Shown here: one piece after another, positions 1-11,102 of the stretch
Position numbering within the stretch: position 1 is the stretch's first letter
Layout of the letters: each line of letters begins with the position of its first letter
Source: Gnetum montanum
Lineage: Eukaryota > Streptophyta > Gnetopsida > Gnetales > Gnetaceae
DNA: 49,610 nt
NCBI GenBank assembly: GCA_015680685.1
Contig: MNCI01004374.1
Span: 75,087-124,696 of the forward strand
Direction: 5' to 3'
Made by a program: the position numbers and the translations under genes
The notes under the pieces: model-generated
What the model saw: the letters and a program-made list of their open reading frames with translations, nothing else
What the model was told of the DNA's origin: nothing
Databases searched by the model: none

Positions 1-480
1 TGGAGGGACGGATGCAGCAATGTTTGTTGGCCTGGCCATAGATTTACGGTGGCCATGGATCGTCTTGTAACACCGTGGTCTTCGTTTTCCTTTTGCTGAT
101 TTCTGCATAATTTCTGAACACTCGGGGTTGCTATTTTTTGATTAATTCTTATTTCTTTTCCAATGTTGATACAACCGAATTTAATCCATCGGCAACTTCG
201 TTCTTTTACATGAAAAACGTACTTCCTTCCTTGCCATAGTACCATTTTCTGATTTTATCAACAAGATAATTTGGCACCTTTATCTTTTATTCAGAAGGCT
301 TTAACATCATCATTTTTGTTTACCAGTGAATCAATCTTCTAAAAACAAACACCCATGAACCTTCAACACTAAAGCTGTAATTTACCCATAACCATAGAGT
401 CCTCCAATATTTTGAATAAAATATTTTAACTGCTCCATGGAATGGCCAAATGTGCCAACAAAAACTTTAGGCCCCCACTA
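1..480. other. Non-coding stretch, nothing recognised
   Basis: No convincing reading frame, RNA gene or repeat end was seen. The sequence is AT-rich with short pyrimidine runs. It lies just upstream of the gene-like remnant that starts near 499, so it could hold its upstream region, but no promoter motif stands out. Confidence 0.4.
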
Positions 481-498
481 TGCTAACACTTAGGAAGT

Positions 499-1428
499 TT
501 GATGTTAGCTTCTAACATCAAAGGTAATGGTATTTTGACATCAACATCAAAGACTAGAGAAGAAGTTGGGTCTTTAATGTCTAAAAGCATTGAAGAGCCC
601 CAAAAGAAAATAAGTGGAGATGCAGAGGTAGGAAAGGAGGCAATTTTGGCAAGTATCTTCAAAATTGTTAAAAAAGGAAAGGTGTCAAGGAAGAGAAAGA
701 ATCTTCCAAAGAAAGAAATTTCTTCACCAACATTAGAAGTTACTATCTCTAAGAAGAAACTAGAAGTAAGAATAAGTATTTGAGTTAGTTTTTTGTATAA
801 ATTTTTCACTAAGTATCTTTGACATGGCATAGTTTCTAATTTTGACATCATTGAAAAATGATGCAATACTAACAATTAATTATTTTTCCATTGCAGAATC
901 TACAAGGGATAGAAAAGCCCTAGAACATGAAGTAAAGAGGCTACGTTATACCCTTCCTTTTATTTCCAAAGGGAAAAAGAAAGGTATCAGCTAGGAGGAA
1001 AATGACTTCTTGGAGGACTCGTTTGTATCAAAGGAAAATGAAGGAGGGAGAGAAAGTACAACTTTTTCTAACTTTTTTGCTTTATTATTTAATGAAACAA
1101 ACCAAGAAGAGTAAGAAGATGGATATAAGGAAAGAGATAAACTTCTAGAATTTGAACTTCCTCCTCACCTTCTGTAAACATCACTCCTCCATGCAAACTA
1201 GTTTTGACTAACACAGAGGTTTGTAAGTGGATTATGGAAGTCATGAGCTCAAGACTCTCCACATCATATGGCAAATACAAATGATGCGACATCGAAAGTT
1301 TCTATGTTGATTATATACAAACATTGAAAAGACTTAACTATTTTCCTCTTTTTTCTAGAGATGAAAAGAAAAATCTAAGCTTGCACCAAAGACAAGTAGA
1401 TGATGTTGGAAGGTCTGGTAGAAGATGT
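499..1428 (+). pseudogene. 5' part of a degraded multi-exon gene-like remnant
   Basis: An open frame from ATG 499 is rich in Lys, Glu and Ser. It stays in phase if an intron is removed from 776 (GT) to 896 (TTGCAG): the frame then continues from 897 with a charged stretch (STRDRKALEHEVKRLRYTL). From there the same frame runs to about 1300 but is cut by stops (TAG near 991, TAA near 1110, more after 1170). A second acceptor-like site (TTTTTTCTAG) lies at about 1349-1358, followed by an open exon piece that is broken at 1428 by element A. The remainder lies at 9981-11102. I do not recognise the family. The product would be hydrophilic and Lys/Glu-rich, perhaps coiled coil. It could be an old host gene or part of an unrecognised transposon. 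The exon model is inferred from phase only. Confidence 0.35.
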
Positions 1429-2230
1429 TGATGAGTGGCGAGGTACCCCTACACTCAACCATACGAATACAAGTGTTTTCACGTGCGATCCGGTCGAGCT
1501 CTGCAGACAGACTAGTTGTGGCACCTAGACAGTTATCCTTATGTCGCAGTTCATTGTCTTCCCACATGGACTAGTATTATATTTGTCATGTATGGTTTAG
1601 TCCAGAGTGAGATGTATGATGTGTTCCTAATCTAACGCTACTCCTGAAGGCAGTGGAAAATAATATTAACTAAGCTAAGCTAGGAGGGAAAGGGTAAGAG
1701 AATCTAATCTAGCCTAAGTGCAATGAGCATCCGTTCCTTAATTATCCGTACACATCTTGGACTTCGTTCATGACTATCACTGGGATTACCAAGCACAGAT
1801 CCTAGGTACGCTACTGGGTTACCAAGTAGTCACACTTAAATGCTCGTAATCAAGTCGTACTCATTCTACAATTTAACATGAGATAAGGGTGAGAGAGACT
1901 AATTAGGAAAGCAGTAAATAAAAATTAAATAAATAAATAAATAACAAAGTGAATGCTGAAATGATGAAGTAATCTCAATCTTTATTGTCGATCATGTGCG
2001 TGTCCAAGTACGTCACACTCGAATAAAGGATGTCGTACAATTACATTCACCACACTACGGGCAGACACTGGAAAATAATCTATCTCTGGAGGGATCAAAC
2101 TACCAGAGCTTTGCTACAATCTAACTCCTAATGATGAACAAGGGAGAGCCACTTCTTATTTATAGAAATTTTAGCAGACTGCGATATCGCGTACGCAATG
2201 TCGCGGCCCATGTGATATTGTGTCCCATCA
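1429..2230 (-). repeat. 3' LTR of element A
   Basis: 802 bp, closely similar to 9187-9980. In element sense it begins TGATGGGACA and ends CACTCATCA. Its U3 start holds a cluster of palindromic GATATC-type motifs (about 2180-2228), then a TATA-type box (TATTTATAG on the plus strand, 2157-2165). An A/T run with repeated AAAT units lies at 1918-1945. The polypurine tract adjoins it at 2231. Confidence 0.9.
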
Positions 2231-2245
2231 TACCCCCACAACTGA
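2231..2245 (-). promoter_or_regulatory. Polypurine tract of element A
   Basis: The plus strand reads TACCCCCACAACTG, so in element sense a G5 run directly precedes the 3' LTR. This is the usual site for plus-strand DNA priming in LTR elements. The same G-rich motif adjoins the 3' LTRs of B (27409-27419) and C (40251-40262). Confidence 0.8.
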
Positions 2246-2383
2246 ATAAAAACTCATCCTCGAGTTACAGTGATTACACAGTGGATAGGTATGGGATTAT
2301 TAGATGGGGAAAAAAAATGAAATGATGCTATAGTGTAGGAAGACACAACATAGAAAAATGCTACAACTATAAAAATGTGGAAC

Positions 2384-5159
2384 TCATGTAGTTCCTAGTG
2401 GCGGTGGCTCCTCTATGGGCACTTTCCTTTTGTCATGTGCTCCAAGCTTTGAAGCTTGATGCCATTGAAGTATGGCCTAGAGCTTCTCCTCTTCGATCCG
2501 AGGGTCTTGTGCCATCCATGCTAATGTTTTGATGTTTGATGAAGTCGGAACTTCCCATGGATAGGGTAGTTGCGGTAACACCTGGTTAGCTTTGACGTAC
2601 CACGCGGCGAACACCCGTCGTTCCTCTTCATAGGCTCTAGTTTTGTTCTTGTATTCATCAAGGTCTATTAGCCATCAAGCCAAGTCAGTTGCAACATCTT
2701 TTTATCCCTGGTAGCTAAATTTTACCACCTCAAGTTCAGAATTTATAACATCTAGTTTCTCCACCAGCTTTTTGCACTCTGCAAATTTTGCTTCATATTT
2801 GATGTGGGTGGAAGCTACCTGCTACTCGAGCTCTGACCTCGGGCGTCCTACTATTAACATGGCAAGGTTGGCATATCTGAGGTTTTCCAACTCCATGTAT
2901 TCTATCAAGTCCTAGATCTGCAGGTCCAGGTTCTTAACTTTTGCTTGGGAGGCAAAGGCATATGTGTCCAATATGGCCCACCAATCAGTGTGTTGAGCAC
3001 TGATAGTGTTGATTTGGGCCTTGGCCATATGGATTTCCTTCTCTAGGATTTTTTTTGTACATCCCCACCTAATCCCAGAAGTTCTCCTTCAGCTTTTCAT
3101 GTCATTTAGCCTCATTCTGCCACGCACTTATCTCAATTGCTGACTTCTAACGAATAGCATGCACCTCCTCCATCAAGAGGGCTTGATTTTCTCTGACCAA
3201 ATGGCTCACGTCACGGTTGACCTGGATGAATTGTTCTCATAATTGATGAAAGTGTTCATCAAGAATGTTCTTTTGCTTTTCGACAATGGTCAACCGAAGA
3301 TTGTCAGTCACAAGCTGTTGATTCTCTTCTTGCAAGGCCTTGAGTGCCTTAATATGTGCATGGGTTTGCGCCTATGCTGCGGAAGCATCCCAAGTGGCCA
3401 TATCCTTTTCTTCTACCACCTTTTTATTCTCTATAATTAATTTTATTAGTTTCTCTGTTCTAAGATTTTCTAACTGGTCTACGGGAACAAATTGCAAAGG
3501 ATCCCGTTGTGCTGCTTGTAAGGCCACGAGCTACTCTTGTAGACTCTATACTTTAGCTTCAGCATGCTCTGCCCTTACTTCTGTTAAAACTAGTTTCCCC
3601 TTTCTGAAAATGAGGTCTGATTGAATTACTGTTACATCCTGAGGGATGTCAAACAAGGACATCATTATTTGCCCTGTTTGAAGCAATCTATCAAGCACAT
3701 CCTCATGTTCCACAGGAGTCATCGAGGTTCCAACCAAAGTTTGAGCATCCTGTGCTCCTGTAAGATCTACCGGTGGAACAATAGGTACGTTGAAGGATTC
3801 CTTGATGTGTTCTACAACCACATCTACAGCTCCAGCGGCATTCTGGTGTTACATGACCACCACAATGGCCCCCTCACCAGTCTCTAACTACACCTGGAAA
3901 GATGTCGTGTTTCCTAAGATTCTTTGTGACCATCTACTTTTCCCTCCTCCTGTTTGATTGGATATTTCTCCCCTTGTGTGATCCAATGAAATAGTAGGCT
4001 ACCTGGCATCATCAATGACGTGGAAGAGGTTTGCATCATCATGACTTCCCCAACTGACCGTATCAGCAATGGTCCTAAGATGGCACATCGACGGTCTGTA
4101 GTCTTTCAACGGTGTTGACTAATCCTGGCCTGTGTTGGGCCCTACTTCCTATTGTTGGTTGGGACCTATGAATAGATGTTGACTAGTTCCAACCCCCTAT
4201 TCTTCTTCTTTTTCTTCTTATTCTGGTCTCAACTCCTCACCAGTACTCTTTCTTGGAGCTGGAACCTTTAGCAATTCAGTGTATGAAGCATTTTGAGCTT
4301 TTTGGAGGACTTCATTAGTGTATCCTCAAATGCCAGCATGTCAGAAAAGCTTTCTAATAAGACAGGGGAAAGGCAGCGCCATCTTCCCTATCTTTCATTC
4401 TTCGAACTGCCTCAGGATCTCTATCAAATATAGATGGGATAGGTTAGCATTAACCTTTCCCATCAACACTACACATCCTCTAGCTGCATATGTCAATATT
4501 CTTTTTAGGCCCTTTTTGGGGAATAGGTGATATGTTTTGATTTTGAAATAAACTCTCTCTTCCATTTTCAATTCTCCAAATGCTTTGTCTTTGCCATAAG
4601 CCTTCTCTAACCAATCCTTTCACACATTAAGGTCTGAATGGGTAAATAACCGAGCAACCTGGGGCCCTGTATTCAGAAGGTTTAACACTTCCTAAATAGC
4701 CTGCACAGAGAAGTCAACTATCACACCACAAATATTAACAATGGTGCCTTGCTCTCTATTGTGTCAAAACTGGTACGTTTCTCCTAGATACCAAGCACCA
4801 CTTTCAGAGAGGATAGGCCATAAGGGAGACCCTTTGAGGTGATCCCTAACAGCCTTAGGAGCGAACTCTGCAAAGGATTCGAAGTTCAACATGACAATCA
4901 CCGCAACGAATGTGGACTTCTCATGAATAGCTTGAACACATTCCGGGGGCAACATGAGTTGTTTTCCCAGTTCAAGCGTAGCAGTAGATCCACCTTCTGC
5001 TTGCCCGGATCGTCTAGTAGGAGGTTCATCTTGATGGATGCTGAATGATTGCTCCTTCTGTTCTGCTTGTTGTCTAGCAGGACCTTGTCTTCCACCTCTC
5101 CTAGCGCGTTTCTTTCCACCTTGAATAGGGCCCTCCTGCCATGCATGTTTGAAGGCCAT
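2384..5159 (-). pseudogene. ORF3 of element A (unknown protein, degraded)
   Basis: The frame starts at ATG 5159 with a basic leader (a run like KKRARRGGRQG), stays open to 4764, then is recovered across stops and frameshifts to a TGA at 2384-2386, about 925 codons. It is homologous to ORF3 of B and C. Shared blocks include SP(L/M)WPI, WYLGETY, an ERVYFKIKTYHL-like segment (near residue 220), ALPFPCLIRKL and a long Glu/Gln/Lys-rich half. The ERVYFKI...L region resembles, by eye, the plant transposon-associated domain found in Athila-group extra ORFs (as I recall, Pfam PF20167). That match is inferred. No signal peptide or membrane segment is visible. The 5' part is the best preserved. Confidence 0.6.
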
Positions 5160-5633
5160 CTGTAATCACACGGGGCAAGTGTTAGTAAGGTTGTTTTTGA
5201 AGTTAAGTTATACCTTAATACTTGCCCTAATGAATGATCTTATGTTATCATGTGTGATCGTGCCTGAAAGTTTATAATAATGAGTCCTATGACTTAGGTG
5301 GTTTCCATTCTAGTTTCCCAGTATATCTAGGGATTAAATGATTTTTAGGCACAACTATTCTAAGTGTTATAGTTAATTACCCTAATTGATGTCCTTTGGG
5401 CGATGATAAATTTCAAAAAATTTAGGCACTTTTCGGCAAGTGTCTCTCCCCCATGACTAAACTGAACACTCTGGGTTCAAGTAGGTTCAAATGGAATAAA
5501 AATCAGAGGACCAGTGAGCGAGATCGAGTGAGAGGAGCAAGGGTCATGTAGTCACAAGTCATAGAGAAACATATCAAAAACTCCCCCCCGTGGAAAGGGC
5601 AAAATGATGCTAAGTGTTGCGGAGGGGGTACCT

Positions 5634-5693
5634 ACTTATAGGTAAATGGAATGCGATATCGCATACGATACATCGTGTATGCAATATCTTGTC
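5634..5693 (-). promoter_or_regulatory. Candidate internal promoter before ORF3, element A
   Basis: In element sense, a group of palindromes around GCGATATCGC (about 5650-5692) is followed at once by CCTATAAGT (5634-5642), a TATA-like box. ORF3 starts about 475 bp downstream at 5159. The element's own LTRs use the same order (GATATC palindromes, then TATA in the 3' LTR). Function is inferred from this resemblance and from equivalent blocks in B and C. Confidence 0.45.
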
Positions 5694-5699
5694 CCTAGT

Positions 5700-7076
5700 G
5701 ATGTGAGACACCAAGGAAATACCAGTTTTTTTTAACAATTTTCTTGAAATTAACATGGAATATGGACATTGCCAATTATTAATATGTTCTAGGGTAATTT
5801 CATTGATTTTAGAGGCACCATTAATGATAATGGTGTGGATTTTATCAATAAAACCATGGGTGGTAAGAAAAAGGGTATGTAATAATGGTACATTGGAACG
5901 TTAAAATTCAGAGAAATAATAATAAGGGAAAGAAAATTATGAAAAATAAGTTGAGGGTGAAAAATGGTGTGTGAACTATAGAATAAGTGAAGATTACAAA
6001 CAATTACACAAGTGGGTCCTCCCCAAAGTAGGTTCCAACCTATAATTCCCTTGTGTAACCACACTTAAAGTGTCCGTGGTCACTAGAAGGGTTAAATGTA
6101 ATCTGCACTAACTCCACAAAACACACACATGTAAATATCACCAGAATGAGATGAAAATTTTATGCTACATAGGACACGAGCTACAATTACACGAACAGTG
6201 AGATGAGATGAACTGTAGAAAGGGATCGTAGAGATTGGGACATGAGGTAACTGACCCAGGGCACAGGGAATCCTATGTGTAAAGCATGATTAAGGTGTCA
6301 TTACCCCATCATTCCAAGATCAGGACCAAGTCCATTCCTCTAATTAGTGGCATCGCATGTTTCATCCCATGATGAACAAATATGAGAGTACCAGAACAAC
6401 AAGGCATACGATCACTTGGCGTTTTATGCAAGGGAGGAGTGATTTTTGTTTTGTGATACTTTTCTTTTCTTTTTCTCTTTGTTTTCTTTTTGAAACTAAT
6501 TCCAGAGAAATCGCCAACCTTCAAGCATGGGTGCATGTCTTTCCAGTGGGACCCCCTAGAAAAACGTTTGATTTTTTAGTGCCTTTTGATTACTCTTACT
6601 CCCATTTTTCATTAGATCTACAAGGATCTTAGTACAACCACGTTGCATGATAACTCCCACAGAGGTCACCAAAGAGAATCCACAAGTCCCCTTGATGTCA
6701 CACCCTAATCATTCCCTCTTGGTCCATCCTTCTTCATTTTGGGTACAATGAACACAAAATTAATTTTAAGTTTTAAAAATGTCAAGAATATCACTGTACC
6801 CTCGAATAGAACCTCTTATTTGTAGAGTGGATGAGTGGATGTAATGGGCTCACTATTCCAAATAATTGATCACTCATGACTTAATAACATAGAACACACC
6901 TCAACCAACGATCCACATGAGTGTTTTATTCTTAGATGAGATTACTTATAAAAAGATAAAAAGACAAAAACACCGAAAGATAAAAAGATAAAAAAAAGTT
7001 GAAAAATGAAAAAATGGAAAACAAAAATTGAAAAATTAAAGAAAAATGAAAAATATTTATTAATCCTGCTTGTTGT
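5700..7076 (-). other. Element A spacer between gag and ORF3
   Basis: No convincing gene is present. It holds an A-rich run (about 6946-7055) and a block reading CCCCTTGATGTCACACCC near 6692, which matches spacer sequence in B (reverse complement near 22796-22812) and C (near 44899). It therefore corresponds to the pol-ORF3 spacer of the full-length elements. Confidence 0.5.
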
Positions 7077-9055
7077 TTAGAATGGGGGATATCCCCCATA
7101 ACTAATCGGTTGAGTACAGCAAGGATTAATAAATGAAAGATGAGGATCCTTGCATGTTGAAAGTATTGAAACTGGTCCATACTTACCCCATTGGGGTTCA
7201 CACACTTGATTATAATAAGCATAGTAGGGCACTTTATACGATGTAATCCCTGAATAACGAGTTGACCCACTATGATGTTTAGGACCATTAGATGATATGC
7301 AAGGATCGAGCTGATGCCTCCCATGGTTGTGTTCATTGGGCCATATGGTTGTTAGAGCGTTAATTCGTGGCCCTGATGAAGTTACATGAGGTGTTGGGTT
7401 CAAAGGTAAGGGTGCACCATAGTGTGGGGCTTGTGCTGAGTTGGAGGATGCAATGGCCTCTAAATTATGTTGTCCCTTCTTACGACCATGTTTAAAGAAA
7501 GGACGCTTTTGATGTTGAGGAGGCTTTTCACTGTTGTTAGTAATAGTAGCAAAAGTGTGGTTCATGGGTTGTTGTGGTGGTGCAAGCACCTTAGGAACAT
7601 TTGGTGGCACTGTGGAAGGAGAGAAAGGATGAGAATGTTGAAAGTTAGGAGGAGTATAAGGTGCACAAGGTGGTGGTTGTGTTGGAGGTATGGGTTGATA
7701 GTATTGAGGAGAATGGTACTGTGGTGACATAAAGTATGTTGGCTCAGTTGAAGAAACAGGATGTTAAACAAGATAAGCATTTGGGTTTAGATGGTATGAA
7801 GGGTGTCTCTAGTATAAGGGTGGATTCCCCCATGACTGGGATTGTTTCCACTGTGATCAAACACAGTATCTCTATATGAACTCTAGATGTAACATGTTTC
7901 CCCAATGCTCATGTAATCGTAACAATATTGGGCATTGGCCCTTGGGGTGATCATACAGGCAAATGTTGCATTCATACGTATGATTGGCAGTTGAGCTCTT
8001 CTTCTCTTTATCCATTCTTTTCAATTGTCTACTGTTTTGTCCTGTTTCTTGGGTTGTCACAACTCTATCTCCAATATTGTTGATAAATTCTCCACACTTT
8101 TGATATGTCCATTCCAACATCTTAATGATCTCTCAGCTTCTTCTAATGATTTTTGTATTGGCAAAGATGATGTTTCCACCTTGAGATTGGTTGATTTCTC
8201 TTGTTTATGATCATGGACCTTTGTTAAGTTGAGATTTTGGTCCCGTTGGTGTTTTTCAACACTGTCCCATCTAGCCAATTCTCCTTCTTCTTTTGCTACC
8301 TACTTAATAAGCTCTTGGATTTGATGGATTTATAGTTTGTATAGTTGACCTTGGGCATACATTACTAAGGTCTCTCTTGTTTCATGATGTAGCTCATCAA
8401 TCATATGGTACATTAGCCTTTCCTCAGAAAACCCATGGCCTGGACAGTTATTTAACAATGCATAATATCTTTCTAAGGCCATGTCCAAGGGTTCATGTTG
8501 TGCTTGTTTCAATCCTTTGATTTGTTTCCTCAAGGCTGACACTCTTGTGCAGGTTTGATATTTTTTGTTAAAAACTTCTAGCATTGTTGACCAGTGTCGT
8601 ATCAAATTTGGTTTTAACGATATATACCATACTTTTGCTTGGTCAATGAGTGTCATAGGAAAGAGCTTAATTTTTTTCCACCCATTATCAATGTTGTTCC
8701 ATGTGCAGGCATTGTAGAAGGCTAGTAAATGTTGATGCGGATCTAAGTCATAGCCTCCTGAAAAAGTAGGGAAGTTGTTTAAATCGAGCCTGGGTAGACG
8801 GCTCTCTTTATGATGCCTACGAGAGATTCAAATAGCCTCTTGTATTTGCGTTAAGCTTGTAGTGGCCAATGGGGGTTCATCATCATCTTGTAAGTTATGC
8901 TTTCGTGTGTTGGGATGATGTTTCTTTCGTTCATGTTTATAAGAAACCCCCACTTTGGGTTGCATACTCCAATCTTCATTGTCATATAGTTCGTTGGTTC
9001 TCCAATGAACTTCCTCACTAGGTATGGCATTATTATAATCTTGTAGGAGAGGCAT
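7077..9055 (-). pseudogene. gag: Gag of element A
   Basis: The structural (capsid/nucleocapsid) polyprotein of the element, in several frames now broken by stops. In order: an acidic N-terminal region (9055-8828); a capsid-like domain (8656-8330) with AKVWYISLKPNLIRHWSTM and CPGHGFSEERLMYHMIDELHHETRETL, typical of plant Retrotrans_gag; a Lys/Glu-rich stretch (8278-8057); a CX2CX3HX4C zinc knuckle (CNICLYDHPKGQC, about 7932-7970), one residue shorter than the classic CX2CX4HX4C; and a 217-residue Pro/Gln/His-rich tail (7730-7077). Element B has the same order and the same short knuckle. Where protease should follow, the tail instead runs into a G-rich tract at about 7089-7103. Confidence 0.8.
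7089..7103 (-). promoter_or_regulatory. Internal polypurine-like tract of element A
   Basis: In element sense AGTTATGGGGGATAT. It matches G5 tracts found after integrase in B (22281-22295) and C (45389-45406). Here it overlaps the last codons of the gag tail, which places the pol-loss junction just upstream of it. Confidence 0.5.
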
Positions 9056-9167
9056 GGTTGTGTGTGAATTTATGTGACTTTTTGTAATTACTTCTTTCTA
9101 AGAGATATATCGTTAAGTTCTTTACAGAAACCTTGTATGATATAACTAATCTAGATAACTAGCATCG

Positions 9168-9185
9168 TCCCCGACAACGGCGCCA
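9168..9185 (-). promoter_or_regulatory. Primer binding site (tRNA-Asp) of element A
   Basis: In element sense TGGCGCCGTTGTCGGGGA, one base after the 5' LTR. It complements the 3' end of plant tRNA-Asp (consensus TGGCGCCGTTGCCGGGGA) with one mismatch. Asp primer sites are characteristic of Athila-group elements. Confidence 0.9.
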
Positions 9186-9186
9186 A

Positions 9187-9980
9187 TGATGAGTGGCGAG
9201 GTACCCCTACACTCAACCATACGAATACGAGCATTTTCACATGCGATCCGGTCGAACTCCGTAGACGGACTAGTTATGGCACCTAGATAGTTATCCTTAG
9301 GTTGCAGTTCGCTATCTTCCCACCTGGACTAGTATTATATTTGTCACATATGGTTTAGTCTAGAGTGAGGTGTATGATGTGTTCCTAATCTAACGCTACT
9401 CCTGAAGGTAGTGGAAAATAATATTAACTAAGCTGAGCTAGGAGGGAAAGGGTAAGAGAATCTAATCTACCCTAAGTGCTTTAAGCATCCATTCCTTGAT
9501 TATCCATACACATCTTGGACTTCATGCACGACTACCATTGGGATTACCAAGCGCAGATCCTAGGTACACTATTGGGTTACCAAGTAGTCACACTTAAATG
9601 CTTGTAATGAAGTCGTACTCATTCCATGGTTTAACATGAGATAAGGGTGAGAGAGACTAATTAGGAAAGTAGTAAATAATAATTAAATAAATAAATAAAT
9701 AATAAAGTGAATGCTGCAATGATGAAGTAATCTCGATCTTTATTGCCGGTCATGTGCATGTCCAAGTACATTACACTTGAATAAAGGATGTCGTACAATT
9801 ACATTCACCACACTGCGAGCAGACATTGGAAAATAATCTATCTCTGGAGTGATCAAACTGCCAGAGCTTCGCTACAATCTAACTCCTAATGATGAACAAG
9901 GGAGAGCTGCGATGCGATATCACGTACACGATATCGCAAGGGATGTGATATCGTGGCGGACACGATATCATGTCCCATCA
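9187..9980 (-). repeat. 5' LTR of element A
   Basis: 794 bp, closely similar to 1429-2230. It lacks the TATA-containing segment of about 27 bp present in the other copy (2151-2177) and has extra GATATC-type palindromes instead (about 9908-9975). As the LTR that would drive transcription of this minus-strand element, it has no obvious TATA box. Confidence 0.9.
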
Positions 9981-11102
9981 TATGTGAAAGTAAAGTTAAA
10001 GTTATTATCTCTAAAAGAAGGTAAGTTAAAAATATTATTACTATAAAATAATGTTTATTACCTAGAAGTAGAGAATTTGATGTTCTTTTGAATGAAATAT
10101 ATAAATAAAAATAAATTAAAAAAAGGATCAGATCACTTTCCATTAATAAGCAACAAATATAAATGTAGCAGAAAAAATGATTGCTCTAGATAAAATAAGT
10201 ATTGCCCTCAACTACACTAAGGATATAAGAGTGTTGGTCATTGAACATGCTAACAATAATGTCATACTCATAAACTTATTAGAGAAAGCATGGAAGAATA
10301 AGGAGAAAAGTAATAGACAAATAAAGATGTTGTCGAACCAAGTTTAGCTGATAGAAGTAGAGGTTCGAGGCAATAGCATGGTTAGGAAGAATCCTCCTCC
10401 TCATGCATACTGGATAAAAATAAATAAAATAGTGAAATTCCAAAGAGTGTTAATATAAATAAAGTAGTTAGCACTAGCAACGACACATTCAATAATCAGC
10501 TTAAGGAATTCAATTGTAGCATGGGAAAGTTAGGGAAGGAAATAGCAAGCCAATATGAAGTGGTACAAAAAAGAGTACCACGAGCTACTAAAAGAGAATA
10601 AATATCTCTATATAGATAGAGAAATAAGGAGTATTTTTATTAAATAGACAAAACTAAAAAAAACTATTTGAAGATTTTGCATAAATTATGGTAGTTTCCA
10701 CATTGGTAGACAAATAGAGGGATCCTAAAGAGGAACCAATGACAGAAGAGGAAGATGATGATATCTCCTTGGAAGAGCTAAAGAAATATGAAGAATTGGT
10801 TGCTATTCTATCTAAGATCCTAAGTTTAGCTTCTGATAAGTTAGACACAGCCAACCTGAGCTTATAGGAGATAAATTAAGATCCTTGAGATTTATGAAGA
10901 GACTTAAGGTAATCATTTAGACTTTTAAGTATTAGTTTAATCTTATATTATCTAAGAGATAAAAGTTAATAAAACTAACTTACTCAATCTTAATTTTTTG
11001 TATCAAGATCTTGGAGAAAGCAGTGAGAGGCCAGCAGCAAAAGATCTAATGTTAATGCAAATTGACAATAAGGCAAAAGAAGAGATTACTAAAGAAGAAT
11101 AA
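9981..11102 (+). pseudogene. 3' part of the gene-like remnant split by element A
   Basis: Continues the plus-strand remnant of 499-1428. The first piece (from 9981) stays open to a donor-like AAGAAG|GTAAGTT near 10019. A later piece after TGTAG (about 10164-10170) is open for about 58 codons (MIALDKISIALNYTKD and on) until a TAG near 10345. Further segments include a Glu-rich stretch (EEPMTEEEDDDISLEELKKY, about 10731-10790). The last exon-like piece, after about 11010, ends KEEITKEE and a TAA at about 11102. Many stops fit CAG/CAA/CGA/TGG to stop changes. The family is not recognised and no known domain was seen. Exon limits are approximate. Confidence 0.3.

Larger units (their letters stand above)
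1429..9980 (-). mobile_element. Element A: pol-less Athila-like Ty3/gypsy retrotransposon
   Basis: A complete minus-strand LTR element of 8.55 kb. The 5' LTR is 9187-9980, the primer site 9168-9185, gag about 7077-9060, ORF3 2384-5159, the polypurine tract 2231-2245 and the 3' LTR 1429-2230. LTRs start TGATG and end CATCA in element sense. Flanks are GATGT (1424-1428) and TATGT (9981-9985), a 4/5 match fitting a 5-bp target duplication with one change. No protease, reverse transcriptase, RNase H or integrase is visible between gag and ORF3. The pol-ORF3 spacer seen in elements B and C is retained, so pol alone appears to be lost. The copy would have depended on enzymes from a relative to move. 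It sits inside an exon-like piece of an older plus-strand gene remnant. Confidence 0.85.

Noticed and set aside
9168-9185. tRNA-Asp match as a tRNA gene
   Set aside because: Only the 18 bases complementary to the tRNA 3' end are present, directly beside an LTR, so it is a primer site.
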